A stretch of 64,000 nt of DNA from Pseudeuparius sepicola (Eukaryota; Arthropoda; Insecta; Coleoptera; Anthribidae), in NCBI GenBank assembly GCA_963920635.1, contig OY987298.1:114256035-114320034 (forward strand), read 5' to 3'. The translations under genes were made by a program, and so were the position numbers. This document shows, piece after piece, positions 1-14,800 of the stretch; positions within the stretch are counted from its first letter, which is position 1, and the number at the start of each line of letters is the position of its first letter. Below the pieces are notes generated by a model. It saw only the letters and a list, made by a program, of their open reading frames with translations, was not told the origin of the DNA and searched no databases.

Positions 1-480
1 ACCATTTTAGTGTAAATTTATGTGCTGGAATAATAAGTTAATTGGACCTTTTGAACTACCAGCTAGGTTAAATGGTGAAAAATATCTTAGATTTTTGGAA
101 AACGAGTTGCCACTTTTATTAGAGGACGTACTATTATCTGTACAGCAACATATGTAGTTACAACTTGACGGTGCCCCACCACATTAAACTCGGCAAGTAC
201 GGCACTTAATCTTACTGGGAGATGGATAGGCCGAGTAGGATCAATACAATGGCGACCTCGTTCTCCTGACCTAAACCCGCTTGATTTCTTCTATGGAGTT
301 ACTTTAAAGAACAAGTTTATTTGACGGAATCACCTGACGAGCAGACACTCCATCAACAAATAATGACAGTTGCGGAGCAAATCAGACGCAACGAACAAGC
401 CCTATGACGAATTAAATGAAACTTTTTTCTAGGTGCAGATTGTGCATTAGAGCAGGTGGGGGCTTATTTTGAACATCTTC
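1..480 (+). pseudogene. Mariner/IS630-type DDE transposase fragment
   Basis: With frame changes, 150-480 reads LDGAPPH, then GRVGSIQWRPRSPDLNPLDFF, the second catalytic-Asp and SPDLNPLD motifs of Tc1-mariner superfamily transposases. It is followed by a helical QIRRNEQAL tail. Several frameshifts break it, and it is cut at the window edge. No terminal repeat was located. Confidence 0.75.
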
Positions 481-689
481 TAAAATAACTAAATAAATTT
501 ATTTCAATTTTCACCCTTACTTTTCATTCCGCGTTACCAAGTAAATTCAACATAACTTTAAAAATTCAAAAAAAAAAATAGACTTTACTGCAAAATGGTA
601 GCAGACACGAAAAAATTTCAAAATTATTTCTTGTTTCCAATTAAATTGTGTGTCTAAAAATTGTATTTTTTTTAATCGTACACCGGGAG

Positions 690-745
690 TTACATTATTT
701 TTTATAAAATTATTTTTCCAGGTGACCCCTATCTACGCCACTGGT
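690..745. mobile_element. Possible DNA-transposon terminus
   Basis: The sequence around 725-742 (CCCCTATCTACGCCACTG) resembles the hAT-type end written elsewhere as CAGTGGCGTAG. Similar ends occur at 33570, 40864 and 9908. No partner end or duplication was found. Confidence 0.3.
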
Positions 746-899
746 GGGTCGGCAAGCTTGATATTGACAGTAGTTTTGGCTCTTCTTGTCTTCATGACAA
801 CATGTCGTATACTAAATTTGGTTGAATTATCTTTTCTAGTTTCGGACATAATAATAAAAATTGTTATGGATTATTTAAAACTGATGGCCGCAACCAAAA

Positions 900-2030
900 A
901 CCAACTAACGCAAATGCTTAAAATTGTAGAGGAGTTCTCCAGGGACATCGGAATGCAGTTTGGACAAGTGCTGCACCCTTAACATCGTCGGGGGAAGACT
1001 CGAACAAGGCGCACACGAGACACAGAACAGCCAGGAGATCGAAGCAATGAACAAGATACAGACAAGTATCATGACGAAACAAGCTCAAAGGATAGACCGT
1101 CGAACAATGAAGACCGATTTAACGAATAAATTCATCAAGAGAGTAAGACAAGTAGTGTGAACTGATCTTAACAGCAGGAATTTGTTTAAGGCCCTAAACA
1201 TGCATGCATCCTCTGTACTCAGTTATTCGTTCGAAACTAGTGAATTGGACCAACACGGATATCAACAACATGCAGCGAAAAGTTAGGACACTACCATGAT
1301 ACAAAGAAAAGTATTTCTATCATGGGACATTACTGACAAAAGCTCGTAAACATCATCCCCGTAGCGCCATAGAAAGAATAACTTTGCCACGTCAACTACG
1401 AGGAAGAGGATTGGCAGACATCAACAAGCAATTGGACCAACAAATATTAAACCTCCGTAATTATTTCCACAGCCAGGCCAACAGTTCCACACTACATAAA
1501 AAAGCTATATGTGGAGCAGCGTCTCAACACCGCTACATCTGAGGGAATCACCACCGAGCTGACAATGATAAGCTGCTCGAGAAGCCGATGCACGGGAGGC
1601 ATTCTAATGAGGTTAGGCAGGAACATGTCGACAAGTTAGTGTCGAAATATTGGCTGACCTCGGGATGAATGTTCCCCGAAACAGAAGGCTTCTTAGTGGT
1701 CACACAAGATCAGGTTATACCAACTCGTAACTAGCTAAAATTCATTGTAGGAGATGCATTGGTAGTGGATGACAGATGTAGATACGGGTGTCAAACTTCA
1801 GAAACAATCGGGCATATAACAGGACGAATATAAGGAACGACACGATTTGGTTGCCAAGATCTTGCATCAGGAACAGGCGGAAAAACTGCTGTTTGTGCAG
1901 GCAGAGAGGGTCCCATAATACAGCTACACACCGGAGCCTGTTCTTGAAAACAGCAACTACAAGATGTACTGGGATCGTACAGTTCTGACAGAATTAGTTG
2001 CCCATAACAGACCGGACCTTATAGTTGATA
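900..2030 (+). pseudogene. Non-LTR retrotransposon ORF, C-terminal part
   Basis: In shifting frames the region reads LLTKARKHHPRSAIERITLPRQLRGRGLADI, then a helical DQQILNLRNYFHSQ. Near 1790 it reads CRYGCQTSETIGHITG, a zinc-knuckle-like Cys/His motif. This order is typical of the region after the reverse transcriptase in several arthropod LINEs. At least four frameshifts or stops break it. The reverse transcriptase core is absent, so this is a 5'-truncated dead copy. The exact clade is not decided. Confidence 0.7.
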
Positions 2031-2039
2031 ATTTAAATT

Positions 2040-2774
2040 ATCTTTTGAGGTCATGCACCAAAATGGCATAGGCGTTTGTATAAGTACCTACTTCTTCATA
2101 ATTGGAAATTTAAAATTAGAATTGCTATATTAAAACATCAACAACCTACAGCAGTTAGGACACTACCATGATACATGATTATAATAGGCAAACAAAAATG
2201 GCCAGTAAAAATTTGACTTGTGGGTTTCTTGTAGGACCACTCAAGCTTGCTTTTGGGCCGAAAAGATAGTTTTTAGAATTTGGGAAATATAGGTTATGAC
2301 GTCTTTTATATTTGGAAAGAGCACGTTTTTCTGATAAACTCTCGTAAATAAATTTTTTTGATATCTTGTTTCTCTAATGTTACTAAAATTGGTGCTGGTG
2401 ACCTTTACAAATTGCTCCATTTAAGTATTTTAATGAGTTTATAACGGTAACCGAAATATTTCCGCAACTATATTAAATTACTAACGGTGGTTTAAGTTTG
2501 GTAATCTAATACTGTAATAAACCAAAAATGTTTGTTGGGCCAAAAATGTTTATTGGGCTGTTAATCATTAATCTTGCTAAAGTCAACTTATATAAAAAAA
2601 TCTTACAATAATAGATCACTTCCTGGCCATATTTAATATTTTAATGACATTTTAGACATTCTTCACTGCCAATTAAAAAAAAAAAGAATATTTTCCATCC
2701 ACCAAATAAATTATGAAAACACATGGAAGATGTATTATGTAAAATTAATAAAATCATAGCAATGTTTTAAGATG
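2040..2774. repeat. Repeat-derived AT-rich sequence 3' of ZPR1
   Basis: No gene seen. The part near 2600-2690 is related to 24200-24295: both carry a TTACAATAAT/CGTACAATAAT block, then TTTAATGAC, then CACTGCC. It is thus a diverged interspersed repeat. Confidence 0.4.
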
Positions 2775-2897
2775 CTATGACGATTCATAATTTTCAGTTT
2801 TCATATCATTTAGTCCAAGCTCGTCATTTTGTTCAAATGTTCTTTCATAGTGAGTAATTCTCAGTCTCTCATCTGTAGTGTCATCATCATTCATACT
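2775..2897 (-). CDS. ZPR1: ZPR1 exon 7 (terminal)
   Basis: Encodes [23 protein letters not shown], the conserved C-terminus of ZPR1, and ends in TAG. The downstream + strand sequence at 2745-2760 shows AATAAAATC only in the wrong orientation, so no poly(A) signal was assigned. Confidence 0.93.
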   Translation of the reverse strand, partial: SMNDDDTTDERLRITHYERTFEQNDELGLNDMKTENYESS

Positions 2898-5800
2898 CTG
2901 AAAAATATAATTAAATTAGGTTTACGTTAAATGTACAGTCAAAACTTAATACCTGAATGTAACTGTTTCCAGCGGGATCATTTAATATGATAGTTACGGG
3001 TAAGCGACATTCCAATACTTCATCAATTTTTTTCATAAACTCATCGAACTGTTCTTTTGATTTCATATCTTGAGAATCACCGAATTTGTGGCTGAATGTC
3101 GGATCGTTCAGTTGGTCTTTGACAGCAACAATTAGTCCTTCTACCGTAGTAAATCGCCCACCTATGGCATGTGGCCCTACTTCAAGTTTCAGCTCTGGTA
3201 TTTCTAAGTTACAAGTGTCGGACTAAAATCGTTCTATACAGGATTTTGTCTCAATGATAGAACCAAAATTAAGTGATTGAACCATATGCCGATGCTGGGA
3301 TGAGAAGTGAGGCCCTAGTCTCCCCTCACCTGCTATTTTTTGAGCCGCTTGGAATTTTTTAATGAAATTCGGGAATGTCACTGTATTTGTTTCCTCACTG
3401 TATAAGAGAGAATAAGAGAAAAATATGTGGCCATTTCCGAACGTGAAAAAATTGTTGGACTTCGAATTAAAAAACTTGATCTACATGATTTATGTAAAAA
3501 ATAATACTTTTATTGTTGCTCTTAACAGAAGTGGCGAATCTAGTTACTTTGCAGGCAAACTGGCTTTTTTCCTTGGAGATATCAAAACATTTTGTTAATG
3601 TAAAATTATATCGTAAGCGGCCTACTAAAAATAGCAGAGGTGACTTTAGGACCTCACCAAAGGCAAATGTTTTGCTTTAATCACTGTATTCTGGCATCTA
3701 CCATTAATGGGAAACCCCTGATATTGTAAATAAATAAATAATAAAATACCTTTAGAACATCTCTTGAAAAGTCTTTCTTTGTATGGACATCTATTTCGAT
3801 ACGGACACCTTTTGGTTCAATACCGCCTCCCGATTTTACTTCGTTTGTTCTCAGTCCACAAACCTCACAATTTGTCGCCATAATAACGACTTCTTTGAAA
3901 TGGGGAATGCCTATTCACAATTAAAGAAAATCTTTGGATATATTTTTTTTAAGAAAAAAATGTTGGTATTCCTCCTTGTTGCAACTAATGGTACTGAGTA
4001 AAAATGCAGATTGGAAAAAACCTCATTAAAAGGATACTTGTTAACTTCATATTAGATTCACATGGTGCTCTACAACCAGGGCAGTTTACATGGAATTGCA
4101 AAACTTCATCACTTTCTAAATCTTCCAAAGTAAACTCATTTTCCTTTATTGAATGTAAAATACCTTCCTGTTCTCCAGTAACTTCTTCTTTAGTATACAC
4201 TCCCAGAATGTGATCTTGTTCAGTCGTTCGAGTGTAAAAATGAAATGTGCATCCTGGGTCAGGATGTGGGGTATTAGGATTTTCGACAAAGCTATTTCCT
4301 GAGATGTCATTCAAAATCTGAACGAAAATAATAATAATATTAATTATTTTATACACTGTGTCTCAGAAGATAAACAACTCTTGTGGAAGAGAAGAAAAAA
4401 ATTAGAGTTGAGTTCAGCCCAGCTTGGTTAGAATAGTATATTCTATACAAAAAGTTATGGAATGGCCCACATTCCGTATGAGCATAGCAAGTTAAACACC
4501 TAAACAGCTGCATCTCCGCCACTGGTTAATTTAGAAACTTGGTATTGGAGAGTGTTATATCCCTCCATACATACATCTTGTATGCCAAATTTGGTTTGAA
4601 TATCGTTAACAGTTTAGAAATTAAAAAATAATCTTTGAAGCCCTGTATCTCAGAAATGAAGAACTTTGCAATCTATGTTTATATGACTAATCCACCTTAA
4701 AATGCCTTTTTCTATCACCTATGAAAGTTGGTCCTAAACAAACCGGAACACCCTGTATATGAATTTTGCAAATTGCATTTTTTATGCAAAAAAGCTCCTT
4801 GATAAAAGCTAGAATTTATACATATGGAAATGTATGTCCTCCTAAATGCAAAAAAGGGAGGCAACTCCACTGGTATTAAATACTTGAATTCCAGGCATAT
4901 TTAAAGTTGATTAAAAAAATATGCACCCTCGCCCGTAAGTGCACTTTACATACTCGCCAACAGGCCCTAAAGCGGAAGTCAAATGTTCGAGGTGCCTTGT
5001 TATGTTGGTTGCTAGCTGCGAAAATGGTTGCTAGGAACAAAAAGTATTGCTTAGCAACCTTTACACAGCAAGGGCCTTAAAACCATTATATTATTATATT
5101 TCCTAAAAATTCCTATAGATGAGTAACAATAAAATAAATAAATAAAAGAAGAATCATACAAAAACTCATAAATTCAAATTCAAAGGGGCTCCACCATCTT
5201 ACTGACTCGCCTAACCGAGTTGATAGTCATACTGAAGATGTCGTAAGTCGGAAAGTATTTATTATAATTTCGCACTAACTGATCGACAAAAGCACTTTGA
5301 CCATAGTTCTATGAGCCCGTTCGTAAAACAGGTTAGGAGCTCTAGTGTGGTGCACAGGTACCAGGAAAGAGATACGTTGCAGTAAAGGACTGCAATTAAT
5401 GTATCCACTTAAGAGTTGTAAATTATCTGTAGCAATACGAGACTTGTATCAATTTTAATAGGTTTCAGAGAGAACAAGAATTACACCAAAGAAAAATAAA
5501 TAATATCAATGTTTCCCTGGCGTCCAATAAGAGCCGCCTAACAGACCAAGTTTGACAGACACCTCACTGACCGGAGGGTGAGGCTACACTACTAGTAATT
5601 CGTAGGTGCCGGGTTCAAATCAAACACAAAGCCCAACTTTTATTATTTATTTTTTATTATCGCTGCATTCTGCCTTTTATATTCATCACCGATTATCATT
5701 TTTAATAATTGACCAAAGATTGTTATGAAGATTATTACTCACAATTTACTCCATAGTGTATTTAGAGTTTAATTAAAACTACCTATAATCTGAAATTGTC

Positions 5801-8800
5801 GGTAGCAGGAAAAATGTAATACATTGTACGATGCGTAAGCTCTTTTTTTGGCCTTGGAGGTACTTTTAACTACCGAGGCAATGCTCTTGTTCCTCAGTCT
5901 TTAAATAACTATTTTGGTAAAGTTTGAAACTTATACAGCACATATCTAACTATTGGTTGAATGCTAAATTTTCACTTGAAAATGATTAGAGATTACATAC
6001 GATTGAAACATTGACTTTTTACATACAATGGTGAGTATAAGAACTGTGATGTATAAGTTTTAAATTTTATTAAAAACTTTTTTATACAGTATGTCCACGG
6101 ATAGACATCCCAAGAGGACAAATGGACCAAAAATTTCATTTTACGACAAAAAAGTCTTTCTTGAAAAAAAAGTCTGCTTGTCCTTAAAAGAAGATTGGCA
6201 TGGAAAAATCAAGAAAAAATTCAAGAAACGTTAATTAACATAAGAGTAAACTACCTCTATTTGTAGAGACACCGAAAAAAGTTATAAAGAACATTTATTC
6301 AGCGCGGTAAGCTACTTTCGTGTGCAAAATTTCAAAGCGTTAGGCCTACTTTAATTTTTTTTATTTTATTTTAATTTTTTTCAAATAAGTAGTTTTCTGT
6401 AAATAGTACGACAAAACTGTATGAAAAAAACTTACTCAGAATGGAAAACTATGCATGATGACATAATTTATCAATTCTCGGCCTACTTTGTATTTTGGAA
6501 ATATTGAAGGAAACTCAAAGTAGGCCCAGGATTGTCAATTTTTTTAATCATATAAGTACAGTTTACTATTCTGAATAACTTTTATTCATACAATTTTGTC
6601 GTACTCTCTATAGAAAATTATTTAATCGATTAAAAACAAGAAAAAAAAATCAAAAAATCAAAGTAGGCCTAACGCTTTGAAATTATGCAAACCTAAGTAG
6701 CTTACCACGTTGAAAAAATTTTCTTTATAACTTTTTTCAGTACCTCTACAAATAGAGGTAGTGTACTCTTAGGCGAATTAATTTTCTGGTTACCCAGTAT
6801 AAGTAATGTTAACTTTTTCCATGCCAATCTTATATTAACAAGCAGACTTTTTTTATGAAGAATGACTTTTTGCCGTAAAATGAAATTTTTTGTCCATTTC
6901 TCCTCTTGGGATGTCTATCCGTGGACATAGTGTATATATATATATATATTTAAAGCAACTTTAAATCTGCCTGTCATCAATATAGAATTGGCGGAGTCGC
7001 CTGCCAGATTAATTTTACATTTAAAGGAGCCCACACATACACACACAATTAAGTCTTTGTGTGTTTCCCATAAGTTAAACCTGTGCTCAGTTCATCCCAC
7101 ACACTGTGCATCTTCCACATCAGTTTGCGAGCCTACTTTGTCTAGTGATGTTAACCAGAAAGGAGTTTTATTATATGACAGTAGAGTGTGCTTGCATAAT
7201 AATAATAAAAAAATGTATGAAAAGAAATCGTCGATCCCAGTGGCAAAAGAGACGCTACTAAAACTTCATAAATATTCCCATATTTATCTGTTGGAGGAAT
7301 ATTGCATTAATGCAGACATTATTTATCTTAAAAAAGGGAACCATCAGTTATCTCAAAAACTTGCGTGTGCGCAAATTTCAAAAGAATAAAGGGCGCAACG
7401 GCTGGTTGCCATATACAGACAATCATCCCTGCATGGTTTTAATTGCGCACCCTGGTTTTGATTCCGCGGATTTGAATGCACATTCTAAAGATTAGGCCAC
7501 ACACCATACATTTTAACTGTACCACGCACGTGGTTTATTTCATCAAAATTCAAATGCCTTCCTTATACTCCTTTTCTTCAACTGAACATGTTATTGCTCT
7601 TTTTAGTTCGGGTTGTACTTCATATTTTTAATGATATGATAATATGCTGTACATACCTTTAATGCCGTACATTAAAGGTATCTCTGAATTAATTGCTAAT
7701 TTTTTTAAAAAATATTTAATATTCAAATACCCCACAAGACACAAAATAATAAAAAATCTAATCTTAAATCTAAAGTCACTAAGGAATTTCAAACAAATCT
7801 TATGTTTAAAATTAATTGTTCAGATTGCTCATCATATGGTGAGAGTTTTTAAAGTCAATATGTGATGGAATACATCAAACCAATCACAAGTGCGGAAATT
7901 TTTGACCAGCCCAATCATATTGCATTGATGGATTCCATTACATATTTGGGCTGACTTTAAAAACCTGCCCCTATATAGGCCAAACCAAGCAAAATGTACA
8001 TAAAAGGTTATACAAACACCAATACAATATTAAAAATAAAAACGAAAATTCTACTGCCCTTTGTAAACATGCAATTGAAAATGCACATAATTTTGATTTT
8101 GTTAATGCTGAAATGTAATTCAAGGAAAGTGATTTTTTTAAACTAAATGTATTAGAAATGTTACAGATTAAAAAACATCAAAACTCAGTTAATGACGGTC
8201 TTTCACATGTTTATTATAACTTAATTTCTTTTCTTATTATAACTTAATTTCTCATTCATCTTTATTTTTGAAAAATGGAATGTTTACTAAGGCTTTTTTT
8301 GTCTGGTTAATTTGCATTTCCAATATGTGCCTTTTGAAAGAGCCTTCTTTCCCTACCTGTATAAAAATTCTTTCAAATTGTAAAAACGAAACTGCTCTTG
8401 TTTCTATTAATAGAAAAACTACTGTTTTTTTTGTAACTAATGTAGAATGCCGCATTTGCCTACACCCCTTATTCAAATATACATTTTTTTAAATCTTCAC
8501 AATAATGTCCGTAAAAATAATAATTTAAAAATTAAACATTTATTGTAAATTTAAGCAAATGACAGGTGTTGTTAGAAGTTATGATTTTTTTATCTAACAC
8601 TAATGTAAGTATTCTTGGTTAAGTTTTCACTCATATTAATTGAACAATATGTCAAAAGAGGTTCATTACTTGTTGTAAGTTTTTGACATTGTATACATAA
8701 TTTTCTCTCTCTTTTGGATGAATGTTTTTATTATATTTTAACAAAACATACGTTGTTTTTATTGTGAAGTTGAAATGTCTTGTGAAGAAAACGTGGTAGA

Positions 8801-11800
8801 TACCTAGGAAGTTTTCTTTAATAATTGAAAAAACCTACCAGGAATAACACCGAAATAATAATAATTCTCACCCTCACAATACTCGAAACTATTATTTTCA
8901 GTTGTTGATTGGGTAGTTTCCAAGAGGGTTAGGAAAATTAATTTATGTCGTAACTTTAGTTTCGAAAAAAACACGTGTGCTTTGAACATTCAAAAAAAAA
9001 TTGCTCTTAAATAAAATGCCTTTTTGTCCGAGGTATGTCTCACTAGGAAAAGTTGTCCAGAATAAAAATCGATTTTCAAGAAGTTTTTCGAGATTTTGCT
9101 ATGCACTTTTGCAATAATTAAAAAAAAAACAAACCTGGCCGACAAACGTTGTAGCAGAGCATATTCTATATTCCGAACAACTTTTATTAATATCATTTTG
9201 TGATATCACATTCAGAAAGGGTCCTTTATTAGCGTGAAAAAAGAAAATAACAGTTTTTCTCTAAATTTCCAAGGCATACTTGATTTTTTATACTAAAATT
9301 ATGTCACAAACTAGTTTCAAACCAAGCAAGGCTAAACCCCAGAAGCTGAAATTTCAGTTTCAAAACGTGTTTATCTTTTACCAGAGTCATTTCACCTCTC
9401 CAGGGTCACACTGTAGATGCATAAAATAAAATAGACATCTGACACCTCTGCCCAAATACAAAGAAGACATAAAAAAAATTCTCCCAATGCTTCATATACG
9501 GTGCTCAGAGGTCCAGTCTGTTTTACAATGTTCATGATTCAAATTATATGTTATGTATTCAATAAATAGTACGTACTATCGTAAATGGTGCTTCCACTTC
9601 TTTCAGTTTCTTTAGACAACCTATAAATGTATGGATTTGTTCTGCAACTTCCGCATTTTCTTTTCTTCTTTCAGATTGTTCTTGTTCTAATCCCACTATA
9701 CTACGGTCAAGAATTCCTTCGATTGTTGTCACCTCTAAAGTCAAAATTTTAGATATTGAGTCAAAGCAACGAGTTCCTAGATCCTACGGATAGAGCTCTT
9801 AAAGTCAAACAACAATCATGTTGCCATTTAACCCCTTATTGCCGTTATTTTGGTTTTCTAAGCTTGATAAAATTTAAAGAAAATGCTTGTAGCATAATAT
9901 GGCACAGAAACAGTGGCATAACTAGGGAAGAGTAAAGTCGTGTTCAAAATTTCAAGTGGGTGCCCTGCCCCTGTAGTATTTCTAATATATTAAAACAATA
10001 ATACAGAAAAACAAAAAGAATCTCGAAGATAAACCTGGACCCGAGCATGACGTTATATTTCATTGTTTTTTTTACGGACTAGAGTGGCGCTACTCGACGA
10101 AAAAAATTGCGACTGATTATAGGTTAGGTATATATGTTATATATTCTGTGGTTATTGATATGTCAGTTTCTGACGCTTAGAATGTCCCAAATTTTAAATA
10201 TCCTGCTTTATTATGATTTACCTTCTTTTCACGGTAACGAATTCTCTTTGCGTCCAGTATTTGGCAGTTTTATCTTATTAACACATCTTTTATAGGTAGA
10301 TTTGTTTGTTATAACATGAAATTTCCATGCACATGAAGAAAATGGTATGCGCAGACCATTAGGTGAATTGGAGAAGAATAACCACTATTTTGCAATTATG
10401 GGATGATCTAATCAATCAGCTAAAGAAGCGAGAATTCTAGATATTATTTTGGAAGAGTATTTTGTAACGTATGCAAGAATGAAAATAGAAAAGTTTGTTT
10501 ATAGTTCCAAAGCGAACCAAAGATGCACTATGTAAAGAAGAAACTGAAAAATCTAATGTGTTTTATGCTTACTTACACTACAACTAGCCATGGACTTCAT
10601 TTCAAACCAAAAGGTACCAAATACTCTTGCTACCTTTTTAGACTCGCTTTTCTTAAGAAAATGTATGGAAATATGCCATGTAAACTTGTGAAATTAGAGG
10701 GACATAACAACCATGCATTGTATTTTATTTTGGATATTAAATTCGTTGTAACAGATATTTGCATGTTTTTATTTCATAAAAGATTCTGCAACAATTGTGT
10801 GGCGATCGCTTGAAACAGGTCTTTAATATAGTGTTGGTCCAGGATAAACTAAATCGCTCTCTTGTTTATGTGATGCGCAGCACTCATTAAATAAATGGAT
10901 AACATTTTACAATTAACTGGCTAATTTAACTTTTCGCATTTTATCTCACATTTAACATTTGGCGTTTTGTAGAACCATTCAGCACATAATATTGACAAAT
11001 GTTATTAAGAATAGTCATAAAATAATTATAAAAATAATGTTTGTCTACCCAAGTTTACATTATTGGATTACTTTGATTTTTCCCAAAAACAACTTTTCTC
11101 ATGAAAAAATATTTCGATATAATATACAGGATGTCTACTTTTATACATAATAATAACAACAATAATAATAATTCTCACCCTCACAATACTCCCAAACTAG
11201 CAGCACCCCAGAAGCAACTGAATGCAACTGAATACAAACCTATAAAATCTGTATTTTTTGGAAATAAACACCTGAACTTTTCTTTGCTTGTTTGAAAGGC
11301 CTTCAAAAACCGCTTATTTTGACCTTCCTACCGTTTCAAAATGCAAATACGATGCCAGCCACGATTTTTGTATACCCCTGATTTTCACGAAAACTATTTA
11401 GCGTTTTTTTTTAAATCTGACACCACAGCGTTAATCAGGACACCCCAAAACCCCCATACGAAAAATTTAAACAAAAAATATACAGGGAGTTCCATTCTGC
11501 AGGGGGTCAAAGTATAGCAAAATAGGAATTTTAAAGGCATCTGGCGAGTCAAGTGTGCCATGGGATCCCCTCAAAACAGTTGAATGGTCAATAGGACTAC
11601 TCAAACTGTTGGTGTGCAAAGATAGAGTCAAATTTTTATAAGAAGTCCTTACTAGGACTGTCAATTGGTAATTACGACATCCTAAGTTCGCATCAATGGA
11701 GCAACAAATGAAACCGGGTCGTAAGTTCAGGTCAGTAACGAGCCCATTTGCATACAAAAAAATATATTGAGAACTGACTTAAGAATGTTACATAGAAGGA

Positions 11801-14800
11801 TTGCAATAGGCAAAAATTGATAAAAATAAAAACAAACGAATATTTCTGTATTGTTTCATAACATAATTCGTAACTGCCTAAAGATGCATTAAAGGAAAAC
11901 TTGATTTATTGTAGGAATTTAGGTAAACCAATTTTGAAAATAGGCTAAAAACTTACTTTAGGTTTTAGATTTAGGCATAACTTAGATTGTTGATATTTTT
12001 ATTATCATCTATTGATCGATTTATTGGAAAGATGTGTAGAATCTATCCAAGAAATATCTAATAAAAAACTAAAAAATAAAACAGTGATAGGCATGAACAT
12101 TTTATTGTATTCATTTAACTAATTATTAAGTAGGACCGTTGAGTGAAGGAATTATTCCTTCCCTCAACAGTAGGACATTTAAAGGAAATACCCGGGTACT
12201 CTGCGAGGGTCATCCTTTCTGTAAGAGTTATATCAAATAGAGTTTAAATCATGATACCTAACATGGAGCTCATAAAAAAATTTAATCGCCTTAATATATC
12301 TAACTAATTTTGGAATAAATAGATTGATTTGGTTTAATTGGGGGAATGAATAATATAGAGTATCTGGATAAACTGGATTTAGGGTCTAAGGATATACCTA
12401 TTACCAAGCATAGCTTAAACCCCCCCCCATGCGATGACATGATTTCTCACCTCACCCTCCAAACTAATAGTGCCTTAGAAGCAACCAAATAATGCTTATG
12501 CGGGAGGAGGGGCAGGGGGAATACTTTCATAAAAAACAAAATAGAGAATTAAGACACCATTTAAAAAACTCAAAACAAGAACATTTTTGTAGTTTATATT
12601 CTGGATGGTAGATATTAATCGAATGACTATTTAGTGCTGAAGAATACCCAGAATACAGTTACCTGATCAATCTGTCCTGTAGGTACCTAAAATGACAACC
12701 TAAGGAAAATGTGGATGTTGATATCTGATAATGTGTTAAGCATGTGGGAGGGTGGGTGTGTGGGTGTGTGAGGGTGTATTTGTATCCAGGACTTTGCTGA
12801 TACAATGTAGCTGAAAAAAAAATCAAATAAATTTTTTCAAATATAACCGAAACAATCATTTTTATATCTGTATAAAAAGACCTACTTACTCACTATATAC
12901 ATCTCGTACACCTCATTCCTGATGATTGCAGAAATATTCTTATCTAAATATGACATAAAAGGACTTTTTCTTTTGCGGCATAGTGGCTTAGAAGTCTCTT
13001 GGGTTGGGCCATGTTTAAATTGTTTCATAGACTTCTCACCTAGGTATATCCAGAGCTCTAGCGGTTTCCTAAAAAGATATTTCGTAGGTCGATATATTCA
13101 CCAAAAATGTGTTTTACAATAAGACGAGGATTTGCACAATTCTGTAAGTATTTCTCAATTAATACTAATGGCATATATTACTATACTGCTATATGTAGTT
13201 TACAATACACTTCCTCTATGGCTGTAGATTGACTAATATACAAATGGTTTCCCACATGCACGTGTTAGAAATGAGAAGCTTAAAAAGCCTAATGGTATTA
13301 GACTATATTATAATATATTGTTTATATTATTATACCTATATTATACTAGAATTATATTATTGGAGTATAAAATATACCTTCTTGACCTAATTAATTTGCC
13401 AAAGCAAAATGTTTTATGTAGAATAAGTTTTTGGAACGAATTATACGAAGGGGAAGAAGGGCCACAAATCATAACTAGATTTTTTTCCTTTAGAATTCAG
13501 AGCTGTATCTCAGAATACTATAGTCGAAATTATGAAGGACAAAAAACTATTCAGGTCTTGCCCTTTGTAAATCCAGATTTGTAGGTCAATAATTATTATG
13601 AAAAAGAATAAATAACTTATAATGTATTTTGAGAATTAGGTATAAGCGTTGACTATTAATAAAGACTGCTCACGGCTCTCATGTTTGACAGTTCTCTGGC
13701 TCACCATGCGCTTCCCGGAGACAAAATACAATGCAAAATACAATGTTGACCATAGGCGTCATCTTCTTTCCGGGACATGAAGCTATAGCCGTGAGAAGTC
13801 TTATTAATACGTCAGTCAATGGTATAAGGCTATGGTTTAAATTTGGATGGTACTTGCTAAAGTATTGAAAAGCCATTTGAATAAATATTTCGCCCAGTTT
13901 ACTTCCCATGATTGCATACTAAACTTCACAAATATCTATAAGTACTTAAGTACCTACTCCATGATAGTATTGGACACACCATAAGTTTTTCCTACATTTC
14001 CTTCATCAACAGGTTGCTTTGCATGCTTTGCATGCTCCTCTATTTTCAATTCCATATCGATTAAATTCACAGATCAAATAATAAATTCAACAACAGCAAT
14101 CAGCAACAACCTGAAACTATAATTTTCATTACATTTACACTATAATTTGTTCAGATTGTATGTACAAGCAACTTACCCCTATATTCAAAAATGACAAAAA
14201 CCTAGACTTATTTGAGACACGAGATAGAAACGGTATAGAAAGAAAATATATAACTATAACACAAAAAGTAACAACAAAAAGAACAACACAGATAACAGTA
14301 AAACTCTCGAAACATACAAAACCCGCGAATATTTTCACTTTTCACTGCCAAAAGTTTGAACGAGTTTGAACGATCCGGAAAACCTTCACTGTTACATTGA
14401 CACACGCGCAAGAATATTCCCTGAGTCCACGCATAGATGCTGCAACAATCAGCTGATTATACCAAAAAAACAAAATGAAAAGCGTTTCCACGACGTTTTA
14501 AATTATTATTAAAATGAGTTGTAGTCATGATCATTGTTATTTGTAGAGGTATAATCGTGCTTGCAATAGGGTTTTTATTTTACTATGTTATTTTCCATAT
14601 CACTTTTACCATCATAAATAGATGAATGATGTCATTAACTGATTGAGACACATATATGCCAATAGATAACAGAAAATTCCTAGGGATTTTGTGAAGGGTG
14701 TTTTTTTCTGAGCCATCCCCAAGTAGGTAGATACTGAATTTTTTGGGATCAAAAATCGAGTATATCAAACCCTCCCCTCAGACACTGGTTGGGTTTAAGA

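Noticed and set aside
5605..5630. tRNA gene suggested by a B-box match
   Set aside because: No acceptor stem, anticodon arm or clear A box; at best a SINE relic.
7844..7966. rRNA or snRNA hairpin
   Set aside because: The inverted repeat matches the behaviour of an insertion that interrupts a Penelope ORF, and no known RNA motif is present.
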